Origin: Candidatus Nanopelagicales bacterium
GTDB lineage: Bacteria > Actinomycetota > Actinomycetes > S36-B12
Direction: 5' to 3'
Assembly (NCBI GenBank): GCA_018402075.1
Contig: JAGYJP010000003.1
Location: forward strand, 124,001-188,000
DNA length: 64,000 bases
Shown here: piece after piece, positions 24,900 through 33,942 of the stretch
How positions within the stretch are numbered: position 1 is the first letter of the stretch
Layout of the letters: each line of letters begins with the position of its first letter
Notes under the pieces: generated by a model
Seen by the model: the letters and a program-made list of their open reading frames with translations, nothing else
The model's database searches: none
Told to the model about the DNA's origin: nothing
Program-made: the position numbers and the translations under genes

Positions 24900-25583
24900 G
24901 TGAGTGTTAATGAAGTCATGGCGCGGATCGGAGAGATCCGGTCTCGACTCAACATGCCCCCACTGCAAAGCGGATATGCAGCGCCCATGGCTGGGACCCA
25001 AACCATCCCGGCCAACTCGCAACTACTTAGCCCGACAGCGGTGGATTTTGAGTCCGCCCTCGCCACGGTGACCGGGCAGGCGGCTGGATTACCTGGCATC
25101 GCGGGATTATCCAGTTCACAAAGTCAAATGAATCCACTGTCCCAGCAGCCCGCTGGCTCGGGATTGTTGTCAACGGATGCCGAACTTGGCTCGCGAATGT
25201 CTGAGTATGCGGTCAATTTTGTTGGAGTGCCATATGTGGCCGGTGGAAACAACCCCCAAACCGGTTGGGATTGTGCAGCTTTTACCGAATGGATTGCCAA
25301 ACAACATGGACTCTCAATTCCACCGGTGTCCTGGCAACAGATAAAGGTCGGTGAGCCGGTGGCCTCCCTCAAAGATGCACGAGCCGGCGACTTGGTTTTC
25401 TTCCACGAGCCTTCCGGGCACAGCAGAGATCCATCTGCGCTCAAAGTTAATCACGTTGGTCTGTATCTCGGCGACGGTCGCATGGTCGAAGCCGCCAACC
25501 CAAGCGCGGGCACTCGAATCAGCGAGGTGAGCGTAGAAAAACTAGTGGGAATCCGGCGCCTTGCCGGTCCATTTAACGGCTAA
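24900..25583 (+). CDS. NlpC/P60 cell-wall endopeptidase, probably flagellum-associated
   Basis: GTG 24900 with GGGAG six bases upstream gives 227 residues; the frame is open from 24840. The N-terminus has a FlgJ/FliE-like helix (VNEVMARIGEIRSRLNM) and a serine/proline-rich linker, with no signal peptide. The C-terminal NlpC/P60 domain has the catalytic Cys125 (GWDCAAFTEW), His185 (NHVGLYLG) and RAGDLVFF. Such enzymes cut peptidoglycan stem peptides. Position just upstream of flgB suggests it opens the wall for rod growth, replacing the muramidase FlgJ; export through the flagellar apparatus would explain the missing signal peptide. That role is inference. Confidence 0.8.
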   Translation: MSVNEVMARIGEIRSRLNMPPLQSGYAAPMAGTQTIPANSQLLSPTAVDFESALATVTGQAAGLPGIAGLSSSQSQMNPLSQQPAGSGLLSTDAELGSRMSEYAVNFVGVPYVAGGNNPQTGWDCAAFTEWIAKQHGLSIPPVSWQQIKVGEPVASLKDARAGDLVFFHEPSGHSRDPSALKVNHVGLYLGDGRMVEAANPSAGTRISEVSVEKLVGIRRLAGPFNG

Positions 25584-25626
25584 CTTCTCAGCCTAAAAAA
25601 CAATACCTTCGATCTGAGGAAAAACT

Positions 25627-25654
25627 CTCAGATGGTAACCCCCCTGGCCGATAA
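25627..25654 (+). promoter_or_regulatory. FliA-type promoter of the flgB operon (perfect match)
   Basis: CTCA (25627-25630), exactly 16 bp, GCCGATAA (25647-25654). It is the best match in the window and lies 75 bp before flgB. The leader then holds a small hairpin GCCA-TGGATT-TGGC (25684-25697) and CCAATT-GCCTT-AATTGG (25698-25714). Confidence 0.8.
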
Positions 25655-25729
25655 CTCCTTTGAGCAGGAAGCTCGCCGCACTCGCCATGGATTTGGCCCA
25701 ATTGCCTTAATTGGTGAACGGGGTTTCAC

Positions 25730-26086
25730 ATGGACCTTGGTTTGGTAAATCCGGCGGTTCGCATCGCACTTGACGGATTAATGCTGCGTCAAGAAGCTAT
25801 TGCTAATAACGTGTCTAATATGTCTACGCCCAATTACACGGCAACCAACGTGGAATTTGAGGGCGCCCTGAATGCGGCTCTTGAAATGCCCGGCATCGGA
25901 ACAACCACGACCCAAAGTTTCATGAGCACCGCTGCCTCTGAAGCTCCCCGCAAGCAGGATGGCAACAATGTCAGCCTCGAAGAACAAACACTGCTGGGAA
26001 CGGAAACAAACCTGCGGCTAGAACTCGCATTGCGCGCTGCCGAGGGCAGATTTAATGCCATCCGTTACGTGTTGGGCGGTAGCTGA
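25730..26086 (+). CDS. flgB: Flagellar basal-body rod protein FlgB
   Basis: 118 residues. The N-terminal rod signature ALDGLMLRQEAIANNVSNMSTPNYTATNVEFEGAL and the C-terminal QTLLGTETNLRLELALRAAEGRFNAIRYVLGG are those of FlgB, the proximal rod subunit. It is the first gene of a run of basal-body genes, 2 bp before flgC, and its promoter matches the FliA consensus perfectly. Confidence 0.94.
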   Translation: MDLGLVNPAVRIALDGLMLRQEAIANNVSNMSTPNYTATNVEFEGALNAALEMPGIGTTTTQSFMSTAASEAPRKQDGNNVSLEEQTLLGTETNLRLELALRAAEGRFNAIRYVLGGS

Positions 26087-26088
26087 TC

Positions 26089-26511
26089 ATGTTATCGATT
26101 TTTAATGTTGCCAGCACCGGCGTTAACTTTTATAAGAACTCGCTGGACGCGATCGCGCACAATGTGGCCAATGTCAACACGGTCCGCACCATGGAAGAAG
26201 GTGCCGTGCGGCGCCAATCGGTTGTCGGCAGCGCAAATACTTCGCCCGCACCCAACATGGTCGGGACCGGTGGCACCGTGGGAGCTGGGGTTTCCTTCAC
26301 CATGGTCCAATCCGCTTCAGGAGAAGGTCTGGTCACCTACGAACCCGAACATGTACTTGCCAACGAAGATGGATACGTACGTCGTCCAGATATTGACCTG
26401 ACGACCGAAATGGCCGACATGATCATTGCCCAACGCGGCTACCAGGCAAACCTTGCGGTAGTTCAGCGTGCGACCGAGGCCTATCAAGCCGCACTTCAGT
26501 TAGGCAGATAA
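26089..26511 (+). CDS. flgC: Flagellar basal-body rod protein FlgC
   Basis: 140 residues. FNVASTGVNFYKNSLDAIAHNVANVNT is the rod-protein N-terminus. ANEDGYVRRPDIDLTTEMADMIIAQRGYQANLAVVQRATEAYQAAL is the C-terminal signature common to FlgC. It forms part of the proximal rod crossing the periplasm-like space and peptidoglycan. flgB is 2 bp upstream and fliE 3 bp downstream. Confidence 0.95.
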   Translation: MLSIFNVASTGVNFYKNSLDAIAHNVANVNTVRTMEEGAVRRQSVVGSANTSPAPNMVGTGGTVGAGVSFTMVQSASGEGLVTYEPEHVLANEDGYVRRPDIDLTTEMADMIIAQRGYQANLAVVQRATEAYQAALQLGR

Positions 26512-26514
26512 CCC

Positions 26515-26877
26515 ATGGCCTTCAGCATTCCCGGAGTTTCACTAGCTGCACCGTTGCCACCGTTGCCGCCAACACCACCGAGCCCAAGTATCAGCCCGAG
26601 TGCCATTCCGTCTCAAACGACCGGGGTTGGCGGTGCCGTCACCGGCGCCGACACCGGCTTGGATTTCGGATCCAGTTTGGCAAGTGCCATGGACCAGTTG
26701 GGCGCACTCCACCAAAACTCAGACGCACTTGCCACCAAGGTCGCCACCGGTGAGCTAAAGAACCCACATGAATACCTCATGGCGGCACAGGAAGCGTCCA
26801 TCTCAACCCAGACCGCGGTTGCCGTGCGAAATAAAGCCCTCGAAGCATTCAATGAAATCATGAGGATGCCACTGTGA
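26515..26877 (+). CDS. fliE: Flagellar hook-basal body complex protein FliE
   Basis: 120 residues. A proline-rich low-complexity N-terminus (PLPPLPPTPPSPSIS) precedes the conserved FliE C-terminus FGSSLASAMDQLGALHQNSDALATKVATGELKNPHEYLMAAQEASISTQTAVAVRNKALEAFNEIMRMPL. FliE joins the MS ring to the rod. Its stop overlaps the fliF GTG by four bases (GTGA). The proline-rich start is longer than usual. Confidence 0.93.
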   Translation: MAFSIPGVSLAAPLPPLPPTPPSPSISPSAIPSQTTGVGGAVTGADTGLDFGSSLASAMDQLGALHQNSDALATKVATGELKNPHEYLMAAQEASISTQTAVAVRNKALEAFNEIMRMPL

Positions 26878-28487
26878 TCGAAACTCTTAAAATTTTCGGC
26901 ACCAGGGCGGTTACCGCCCTCCGCCAATTCACCCCCGGACAGATCACCGCCATTGTTATTGGCATTCTTGCTTTACTCGTGGGCGCAGTACTACTGCTGC
27001 AAGTGACCGCCTCCCCGCTCACCCCGTTGTATTCAAACTTGTCCAGTGAGGACGCGGTTGCGATCTCTGAAGAACTTGACGCACAGGGCACCACATACGA
27101 ACTCAACTCAGGCGGTACCCAGATTCTTGTTGCCCCAGAAGACGTGTCCTCAGCCCGACTGGCCATGAGCGCCGCCGGACTGCCAGCTGACGCGGGTAGC
27201 GGCTACTCCTTGCTTGATGAACAGGGCATGACCACTTCTCAATTCATGCAAAATGTCACTTTCCAACGCGCCCTCGAAGGTGAGCTTTCCACAACAATTG
27301 AAGGCATTGATGGTGTTCGGTCCGCAAAGGTTCACCTTGCCATTCCCGCTGAAACGGTATTCACCCAGGCATCAGATAAACCAACGGCATCTGTCCTCAT
27401 TGTGATGGGTGGAGGTCAGATCCTCGATGGTGAGCAGGTCCAAGCAATTACCAACTTGGTCGCCTCCGCGGTACCTGGACTGACCCCAGACAAAGTGAGT
27501 GTCTCAGACTCTTCCGGCATGCTGCTCTCCGGCGGCGGAGTGGCTGGCGCAGCATCGGTTTCCCAGGCCGCCCGCATCGAGCAAGGCTTGATTGCATCCG
27601 CACAGACAATGCTGGACAAAGTTCTCGGCCCCGGTGTTTCCAGTGTGATCGTGAATGCTGACCTGGAATTTGACCAAAGGTCTACCACCACGCAGGAATA
27701 CGCCTACCCCGAAGAGTTACCTCCACTCACCGGTCAGACAACAACCGAGACTTACACGGCAACCGATAACAGCGCAATCGATGGTCCCGTCGTTGGCGAG
27801 CCTCCGATAGTCGTCGGTGAAGGAACCACCACCGATTCCCAGAATGATTATGAAAAAGCTTCTGCGACGCAGACAAATCCGATCAATAGCACCATCACGG
27901 AAAGAATTGGTGCTCCCGGAGACATTCGTCGACTCACGGTTGCAGTTCTGGTGGACGCCGCAGTTCCAGCAGCGACCTTCGGCGAGGTCGAGGCGATCGT
28001 GTCAAATGCCGTCGGACTCAATGTAGAACGTGGCGACGCAATCCAGGTGTCGCAGGTAGCTTTTGACACCACCGCGGCGGAAGCTGCTGAGGCGGCGGCG
28101 GCTGAAGCTCTGGCCGCTGAACAATCTGCCGCGCTGTTTGATATCGGACGCCAAATTGGTATAGCCGTGCTGGTCCTGGCGGTCATAATTTTGGGTGTTC
28201 TTTCACTTCGTCGCCAGCGCCGGACAATGATCGACATGGAGATGCTGGAAGCCCAAGGATTTGGCGGCCAGGTCACTCTGGAGCGCCTCGATGAAGACGG
28301 TAATGAGATCTTCGCACCTGCCATTCCCGTAGCAGTCGGTGCGGGCGGAGTAGCCACGCTAGAGGAAGAAATCGTTCCGACCTACATCAAGAGCCCTGGC
28401 TCAGCGACCTATGACTCACTGCGGGACTTTGCCACCGAAGAGCCCGAACAGGTCGCTCGAGTGCTGCGTACCTGGATTGCGAAGTAG
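26874..28487 (+). CDS. fliF: Flagellar MS-ring protein FliF
   Basis: 537 residues with two membrane helices: ITAIVIGILALLVGAVLLLQ near residue 25 and IGIAVLVLAVIILGVLSLRR near residue 425. The ring-building motifs between them include YSNLSSEDAVAISEELDAQG, LDEQGMTTSQFMQNVTFQRALEGELSTTIEGIDGVRSAKVHLAIP and a variable middle. The C-terminus (YDSLRDFATEEPEQVARVLRTWI) is the FliG-binding end. FliF forms the membrane ring that houses the export gate. The start is GTG overlapping fliE. Confidence 0.95.
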   Translation: MIETLKIFGTRAVTALRQFTPGQITAIVIGILALLVGAVLLLQVTASPLTPLYSNLSSEDAVAISEELDAQGTTYELNSGGTQILVAPEDVSSARLAMSAAGLPADAGSGYSLLDEQGMTTSQFMQNVTFQRALEGELSTTIEGIDGVRSAKVHLAIPAETVFTQASDKPTASVLIVMGGGQILDGEQVQAITNLVASAVPGLTPDKVSVSDSSGMLLSGGGVAGAASVSQAARIEQGLIASAQTMLDKVLGPGVSSVIVNADLEFDQRSTTTQEYAYPEELPPLTGQTTTETYTATDNSAIDGPVVGEPPIVVGEGTTTDSQNDYEKASATQTNPINSTITERIGAPGDIRRLTVAVLVDAAVPAATFGEVEAIVSNAVGLNVERGDAIQVSQVAFDTTAAEAAEAAAAEALAAEQSAALFDIGRQIGIAVLVLAVIILGVLSLRRQRRTMIDMEMLEAQGFGGQVTLERLDEDGNEIFAPAIPVAVGAGGVATLEEEIVPTYIKSPGSATYDSLRDFATEEPEQVARVLRTWIAK

Positions 28488-28496
28488 GTCGGGTCC

Positions 28497-29519
28497 ATGG
28501 CTCCCATTCGCCCCGAGGAGATCACACCTTCTTATAAAGCTGCCGTGATTGTGGCTCAACTGGGTCCCGCCGCGGCCCGACCGGTATTTGCGCAATTGCC
28601 CAATGAAGATATTCAGACCATTGCGGGTGAAGTTGCCCGACTCAAAGAAGTAGACCCGACACTGGCATTAGAAATTATCCGCGAGTTCATCACCTACGCC
28701 GCGAGCACCCGAATGGCGGGCAGTGGCGGCCTCGATGTCGCCCGAGATTTACTCGACATGATCTTTGAACCAACCGAAGCCGATGAAATGTTCGAGCAGT
28801 TGGTGAGTTCGATTGCTGAACAACCATTTCACTACATGCGCAAAATGGACTCCTCGCAGATTTTGTCTTTCATCAAAGATGAGCATCCGCAGATAATCGC
28901 TGTTGTTCTCGCCTACTTGCCCTCAGATCTCGCTTCGTCGGTTCTTTGTTCCCTGCAAGACGAAACCCAAGGATCGGTCGCCGGTCGAATTGGCGTCATG
29001 GGTCGGGTCAATCCGGACTCTGTCCGCTTGGTCGAATCCGTCCTGCAACGCAAAATGTCCAATGTGCTGGTCACAACGGAATCGTCTTATATCGGCGGTA
29101 TTGATCCCTTGATCAGCATTATTCAGCGCACCGACCGACAGACCGAGAAAGTTCTCCTTGAGAGCATTGAAGAGCGCGACCCGAAGTTGGCGGAGTTTAT
29201 TCGCTCGCACCTGTTCCTCTTTGAAGATATTGCGAAAGTTGATGACCGGTCACTGCAGTTGATTCTCCGTGAGGTCAGCCCCCAAGATCTCGCCATGTCC
29301 TTGAAGGGCGTGAGCACCGAAGTCCACGAAAAGGTCCTTAGAAATCTTTCCACTCGTGCAGCAGACATGCTGGAAGAGGAATTGGAAATCATGGGTCGGG
29401 TTCGTCGCAGCAGTGTGGAGGAAGCCCAAGGAAAAATTGTGGCTGTTATCCGCCGACTTGACGAGAAGGGCGATATTGAGATCAGCGTCGGCGGTGGTGA
29501 CGATGACTTCGTTGTTTAG
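28497..29519 (+). CDS. fliG: Flagellar motor switch protein FliG
   Basis: 340 residues. FliG domains are clear: N-terminal YKAAVIVAQLGPAAARPVFAQLPNEDIQTIAGEV, middle EHPQIIAVVLAYLPSDLASSVL, and C-terminal SHLFLFEDIAKVDDRSLQLILREVSPQDLAMSLKG followed by RAADMLEEELEIMGRVRRSSVEEAQ. FliG carries the torque-generating charged helix facing MotA and sits on FliF. It overlaps the start of fliH by 17 bp. Confidence 0.95.
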   Translation: MAPIRPEEITPSYKAAVIVAQLGPAAARPVFAQLPNEDIQTIAGEVARLKEVDPTLALEIIREFITYAASTRMAGSGGLDVARDLLDMIFEPTEADEMFEQLVSSIAEQPFHYMRKMDSSQILSFIKDEHPQIIAVVLAYLPSDLASSVLCSLQDETQGSVAGRIGVMGRVNPDSVRLVESVLQRKMSNVLVTTESSYIGGIDPLISIIQRTDRQTEKVLLESIEERDPKLAEFIRSHLFLFEDIAKVDDRSLQLILREVSPQDLAMSLKGVSTEVHEKVLRNLSTRAADMLEEELEIMGRVRRSSVEEAQGKIVAVIRRLDEKGDIEISVGGGDDDFVV

Positions 29520-30297
29520 CGCCACCCGGGTGACTCCGGCGGAGGCACGTACCCTCACGGCAACTCGGTTTGACAGCGAGTTACGACTGATCCCGGTTGA
29601 TCTTGTCCCCGATTCTGTCTCCGAGGGCGGGCACCTTTCCACCGAGCACCTCATGTCAGATCACACCACCGAATCAATGTCCGGCGAATCTGCGTCCAGT
29701 GCCACCGCCCGCGGATTTGACGCTGGGTTTGACGCTGGGTTTGACGCTGGTAACAAAAACGGTCACGAAGCCGGATTCACCGCGGGTTACAACGAGGGTC
29801 GCGAGCAGATGATTGCTGAAGTCCGCGCTGAACTCCTGGTTGAACACACGGCCATCATGTTGGAACACGCTGAGTTGAAAAACAAGTTGGAAATGGCCCT
29901 ACACACCATGGCAAGTGGACTGTCATCCATCGAGTCGGCCACCATCCCGCTGTACACCGAGGTTGGCAAGGACCTCGGCAATGTGGTTGTTGAGCTGGTC
30001 GAAGAACTTCTTGGAGCGGAACTTTCCGCGGACAAAGCACACGTGATCAACTCAATCAGTATCGCCGTTGCCGAAATACCGGGTCTTTCCGAAGTGCGCG
30101 TGTCCCTGCACCCAGACGATTTCGAACTAGTTCAGAGCTTGGACATTGATTTCGAAGAAACACTCCAGCGTCCGGTGCGCCTGTTGGCCGATGACTCGGT
30201 CGAAATTCACGGAGCTGTGGTGACCAGTGGCTGCACTCGGGTTGATTCGCAAATCTCCCAACGGATTGATCAACTCAAGGAGGCGCTTTCCACGTGA
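29503..30297 (+). CDS. fliH: Flagellar export ATPase regulator FliH
   Basis: ATG 29503 lies in the end of fliG and gives 264 residues (MTSLFSATRVTPAEARTL). The centre has a GxxxG-like repeat typical of FliH, GFDAGFDAGFDAGNKNG...GFTAGYNEGR, encoded by three exact or near-exact 12-bp repeats (about 29717-29752). The C-terminal half resembles the ATP synthase b/delta stator (VVELVEELLGAEL...AVAEIPGLSEVRVSLHPDDFELV). FliH holds FliI and links it to the export gate. The stop overlaps the fliI GTG. Confidence 0.88.
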   Translation: MTSLFSATRVTPAEARTLTATRFDSELRLIPVDLVPDSVSEGGHLSTEHLMSDHTTESMSGESASSATARGFDAGFDAGFDAGNKNGHEAGFTAGYNEGREQMIAEVRAELLVEHTAIMLEHAELKNKLEMALHTMASGLSSIESATIPLYTEVGKDLGNVVVELVEELLGAELSADKAHVINSISIAVAEIPGLSEVRVSLHPDDFELVQSLDIDFEETLQRPVRLLADDSVEIHGAVVTSGCTRVDSQISQRIDQLKEALST

Positions 30298-31598
30298 ACC
30301 TCCAACAGACCCTCGAAAGAGGCCGGGACTCAATTCGACTCTCCGTGAGCGGTGAAGTCGTTGGCGTCAACGGCTTAACAATTTGGCTCGAAGGAGTGCG
30401 GTCGGCAATTGGTGACGTACTCGATTTGGACATTCAAGGGCAAAGCCTGCTTGCTCAAGTAGTCGGAATTTCCGGTGATCGCTTGGCCTGCATGCCCCTT
30501 GGTGAAATGTCCGGGGTGGCACCCGGGGTTACCGCTCGGGCCACAAATGCACCGGTACGAGTTCCTATTGGCGATCAACTACTTGGGCGGGTGATTGATG
30601 CCCTCGGCAGTCCAATTGACGACAAAGGTCCCCTGCCAATAATGCCGTTATTGACCACCACCAACCAAGCTCCGTCCCCACTTTCTCGTCAGCGCATTAC
30701 CGAACAATTGCACGTGGGAGTTCGAGCAATTGACACTTTGATCCCCATTGGGCGCGGCCAACGAATCGGGATTTTTGCTGGATCGGGTGTGGGCAAGTCA
30801 ACCCTGATGTCCATGATGGCGCGAAATACATCAGCCGACGTTGTTGTCGTGGGCCTGGTTGGCGAACGCGGGCGTGAGGTACTGGAATTTATTGAGAACG
30901 ACCTAGGCCCCGAAGGTCTGGCTAAGTCAGTGGTTGTGGTGGCCACCTCCGACATGCCACCCATGGTCCGACTTCAGGCGGCTTCGACGGCGACTCGCGT
31001 GGCTGAGCATTTTCGCGACCAAGGGAAAAACGTTTTATTATTCATTGACAGCATCACCCGCACCATGACCGCACAGCGCGAGGTGGGACTTTCTGCAGGT
31101 GAACCGCCCGCGGCCCGCGCATATCCGCCATCCGCCTTCGCCATGTTGCCTCGATTACTCGAGCGGGCCGGTACGTCAAGTGAGGGCACCATCACTGGGA
31201 TTTACACCGTTCTCATTGAGGGCGATGACCTCCAAGATCCAGTTGCTGACAGCGCTCGATCAATCCTGGACGGGCACATTGTTTTAGATCGGGAATTGGC
31301 CACGGCAAATCACTACCCGGCAATTGATGTGCTCGGGTCTGTTTCCCGAGTCGCACCACATGTAACCACCGGCGACGTTCAGGCGAGCGGTGCCGAGTTG
31401 AAAAAACTTCTAGCGGCGTATCGGGACGCTCGAGTCTTGGTAGAAGTCGGTGCCTACGTGAGCGGGTCCAACCCCGACGTGGACCAAGCCATCGCACTCA
31501 TGCCACGCATCAACGCGTTTCTACGGCAGCCCACTCACGAAGTCCCCAGCCTTGACCTATCACACCAGCAGCTCCTCGGATTGGTAGGTGCCCAATGA
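30294..31598 (+). CDS. fliI: Flagellum-specific ATPase FliI
   Basis: 434 residues, with Walker A GSGVGKST near residue 165, Walker B VLLFIDSITR near 245 and the F1/V1-type signature PPAARAYPPSAFAMLPRLLERAG. The N-terminal beta-barrel begins SGEVVGVNGLTIWLEG. FliI energises and orders export of flagellar substrates together with FliH and FliJ. It starts at GTG 30294 overlapping fliH, and its stop overlaps the fliJ ATG (ATGA). Confidence 0.96.
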   Translation: MNLQQTLERGRDSIRLSVSGEVVGVNGLTIWLEGVRSAIGDVLDLDIQGQSLLAQVVGISGDRLACMPLGEMSGVAPGVTARATNAPVRVPIGDQLLGRVIDALGSPIDDKGPLPIMPLLTTTNQAPSPLSRQRITEQLHVGVRAIDTLIPIGRGQRIGIFAGSGVGKSTLMSMMARNTSADVVVVGLVGERGREVLEFIENDLGPEGLAKSVVVVATSDMPPMVRLQAASTATRVAEHFRDQGKNVLLFIDSITRTMTAQREVGLSAGEPPAARAYPPSAFAMLPRLLERAGTSSEGTITGIYTVLIEGDDLQDPVADSARSILDGHIVLDRELATANHYPAIDVLGSVSRVAPHVTTGDVQASGAELKKLLAAYRDARVLVEVGAYVSGSNPDVDQAIALMPRINAFLRQPTHEVPSLDLSHQQLLGLVGAQ

Positions 31599-32044
31599 AG
31601 AACCGTAATCTCGATGTCTTGCTCAAGGTGCGCAAAGCCAAGCAAAGCCAAGCGCTGGCAGCTTTAGGGGTCGAACAAGTGGCTGTTGCCGAGTTGACTT
31701 TTCAACTTGAGGAAGCATCTTCCAACCTGGCCGAACTTATGCTCGACGGCCGTCGCCGGGTCGAGGACATGAAATTCATTGCGGCCCAGCGATCTAGTTC
31801 GGTGGCTTTCATCAGGCAAATCAACGACTCATTAATGCTGTCGCAAATGCGCGCCGAGAATGCGCGCCGAGCTTGGCTGGCCACCGACCAAGATCGAGAG
31901 ATCAGTCAACGAATGGTAGATCGTGAGCAAAATGCTGCCGACCTTGCCAGCGACCGCGCAGAGCGACTGGACTCAGACGAGCGGGCCAGAAACATAATTT
32001 TTTATCGCAAAAAAGGACCTACCAAAAAGGGGAAAGACTCATGA
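31595..32044 (+). CDS. fliJ: Flagellar export protein FliJ
   Basis: 149 residues, almost entirely helical coiled coil (VRKAKQSQALAALGVEQVAVAELTFQLEEASSNLAELM...ENARRAWLATDQDREISQRMVDREQN), ending in a lysine-rich tail (RKKGPTKKGKDS). This fits FliJ, the gamma-subunit-like stalk of the FliI ring. The family is weakly conserved, so position between fliI and fliK and the coiled-coil form are the main support. Confidence 0.82.
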   Translation: MKNRNLDVLLKVRKAKQSQALAALGVEQVAVAELTFQLEEASSNLAELMLDGRRRVEDMKFIAAQRSSSVAFIRQINDSLMLSQMRAENARRAWLATDQDREISQRMVDREQNAADLASDRAERLDSDERARNIIFYRKKGPTKKGKDS

Positions 32045-33867
32045 CAACGGTAGCCACCATTTCGGCTAGTACTCCTGCAGACGCAGCGGCATTCACCGGC
32101 CCTGCCCGCTCAACTGACTCATCTGGCCAGTTCGCAACAGAATTGACCAAGACCACCCAACAGGCACGCGAGCGCCAAGATGGGCAACAGCCGGCGCGCT
32201 CGAATCAATCGGTTAATCGTCAAGATGATCATCAAATTGATCGCACAGTTGACAACAGTGCAATTAACTCCGAACCAACATCTACTGACAATGACCCACG
32301 AATTCACACAACAAAGTCCGAGTCAGATCAATCTGTGACCGATCAGCAGGAAATCGACAATCAGGTTGCCGGCTCAGATGCCACCGCAATCGGACTCGCC
32401 GTCACGGCTCCGGTCGTTGCCGAACCCGTGATAACTGACCCATTTAATTCAGACATGTTCGATCTTGCAGTGAGCGATCTTGCAGTGAGCGATCTTGTAG
32501 TGAGCGATCTGGGAGAAATCAACCCGACAGACATCGACCTATCGGTTGAGACTTCAGCTGCATCCCAAGAAGGATTGGCTGCTGCCGCATTCGCTGGAGT
32601 AACACCAACATCGGTGACAACCGGTGCTGACTCAACCGCGTCAATTGAAGTACCCGCAAACGTCGTTGGTCAAATGAGCTCCGGTCAAATGAGCCCCGAC
32701 CAAGCGTCTCTGAATGCTTCTCTCTCGACTATAGAAAATATGGCGCAAACTGACGGTGTTGAATCCGGCAATGTTCAAACTGTGGATCTAGAAACCGGGA
32801 TCTCAGCGACTGATACCGGCGAAGCTATTAACAATCCGCGCGGCATTAGCTCGGCGAATTCACTTGCAGCTGATTCACTCGCGCCTGATTCACTCGCAAC
32901 CGATTCAACCGATGCCAAATCCGGTGTCAACAACAACGTGGGCACCATGCCAGTGTCCAACACCAAGAACATTAATTCGCCAACCGCTGATGGCTCGGTA
33001 ACTGAATCTCCGGACATTGCATCGCAACCAACAGGTTTACAACTACCGGATTCCCAATCAGAAGTGACAACTAATGCACCTGCCATAGCCGACGGTGAAG
33101 GTGCGGAAGTTCCAAATGGCTCCAATCCGGCACTGTCGTCGCTGACCAACTCTGCATCAACCGATACCGAATCCGAATCTGGTTCGACACCGCAAAGTAA
33201 TTCAGGTTCATCTCCGGGCAGCTCAAATGAGCAAGCCATGGGAATGGATCGCTCTGCGCGAGTTGAGGACGTGCCAACAGATCGCGTCCCGGTTGATCGC
33301 GTTCAAGGCCCGGAAACCAGGGCGAGTCTTGATGGATCCGGTTCGCCGATTGTGACCAACCCGGCTTCAGCATCCGCAGCGTCTTCGGTCACCCTGGGTA
33401 CCGGTTCGGCTTTACCAACAGCCGAACCAAAAGCACCCGCGCCGGTCTTCACCCAGATGTCCGCGCACTTGAGCACCTTCAAGGGCATGGCCGATGGCAC
33501 CTACGAGACCACCCTGCGTCTTTACCCAGAGGAATTGGGCCAAGTGTCGGTCCGCATCCAAGTGAATGGTGGCACCGTATCTATCCACGCCTTTGGGGCC
33601 AGCGACATGGCGGTTCAAGCACTGCGCGAAGCCATGCCTGATTTGCGCCAAGACCTACTTCGATCCGGACTTGATCTTGTTGATAGTCAGGTTGACCAGG
33701 GATCCGCCTTCCTGGGCAATGAACAGGAATCGTCCAGCGGGCGAATGGCTGATGCCGACAATCCCGATCGTTCCGCAAGTCAACACAATGTTGTGAATGG
33801 GGTCGATATTGAAACACTCACAAGTATCGATCCAAGTCGGGGAGGTCGCGTAGATGTTCGCGTTTAG
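32041..33867 (+). CDS. fliK: Flagellar hook-length control protein FliK
   Basis: 608 residues. Residues 1 to about 470 are a disordered, serine/threonine/aspartate-rich ruler with in-frame short repeats (SDLAVSDLAVSDLVVSDLGE from a 15-bp repeat at 32461; DSLAPDSLATDS). The C-terminal Flg_hook domain contains YETTLRLYPEELGQVSVRIQVNGGTVSIHAFGASDMAVQALREAMPDLRQDLLRSGLDL. FliK measures hook length and switches export specificity through FlhB. The ATG overlaps the fliJ stop. Confidence 0.9.
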   Translation: MTTVATISASTPADAAAFTGPARSTDSSGQFATELTKTTQQARERQDGQQPARSNQSVNRQDDHQIDRTVDNSAINSEPTSTDNDPRIHTTKSESDQSVTDQQEIDNQVAGSDATAIGLAVTAPVVAEPVITDPFNSDMFDLAVSDLAVSDLVVSDLGEINPTDIDLSVETSAASQEGLAAAAFAGVTPTSVTTGADSTASIEVPANVVGQMSSGQMSPDQASLNASLSTIENMAQTDGVESGNVQTVDLETGISATDTGEAINNPRGISSANSLAADSLAPDSLATDSTDAKSGVNNNVGTMPVSNTKNINSPTADGSVTESPDIASQPTGLQLPDSQSEVTTNAPAIADGEGAEVPNGSNPALSSLTNSASTDTESESGSTPQSNSGSSPGSSNEQAMGMDRSARVEDVPTDRVPVDRVQGPETRASLDGSGSPIVTNPASASAASSVTLGTGSALPTAEPKAPAPVFTQMSAHLSTFKGMADGTYETTLRLYPEELGQVSVRIQVNGGTVSIHAFGASDMAVQALREAMPDLRQDLLRSGLDLVDSQVDQGSAFLGNEQESSSGRMADADNPDRSASQHNVVNGVDIETLTSIDPSRGGRVDVRV

Positions 33868-33942
33868 CTCCCACCAACCTGGATCCAACCAACTCGTACT
33901 CCGTCAGGAAAATGCACCTCGCCAGAAAAGAAAGGACGCCCA

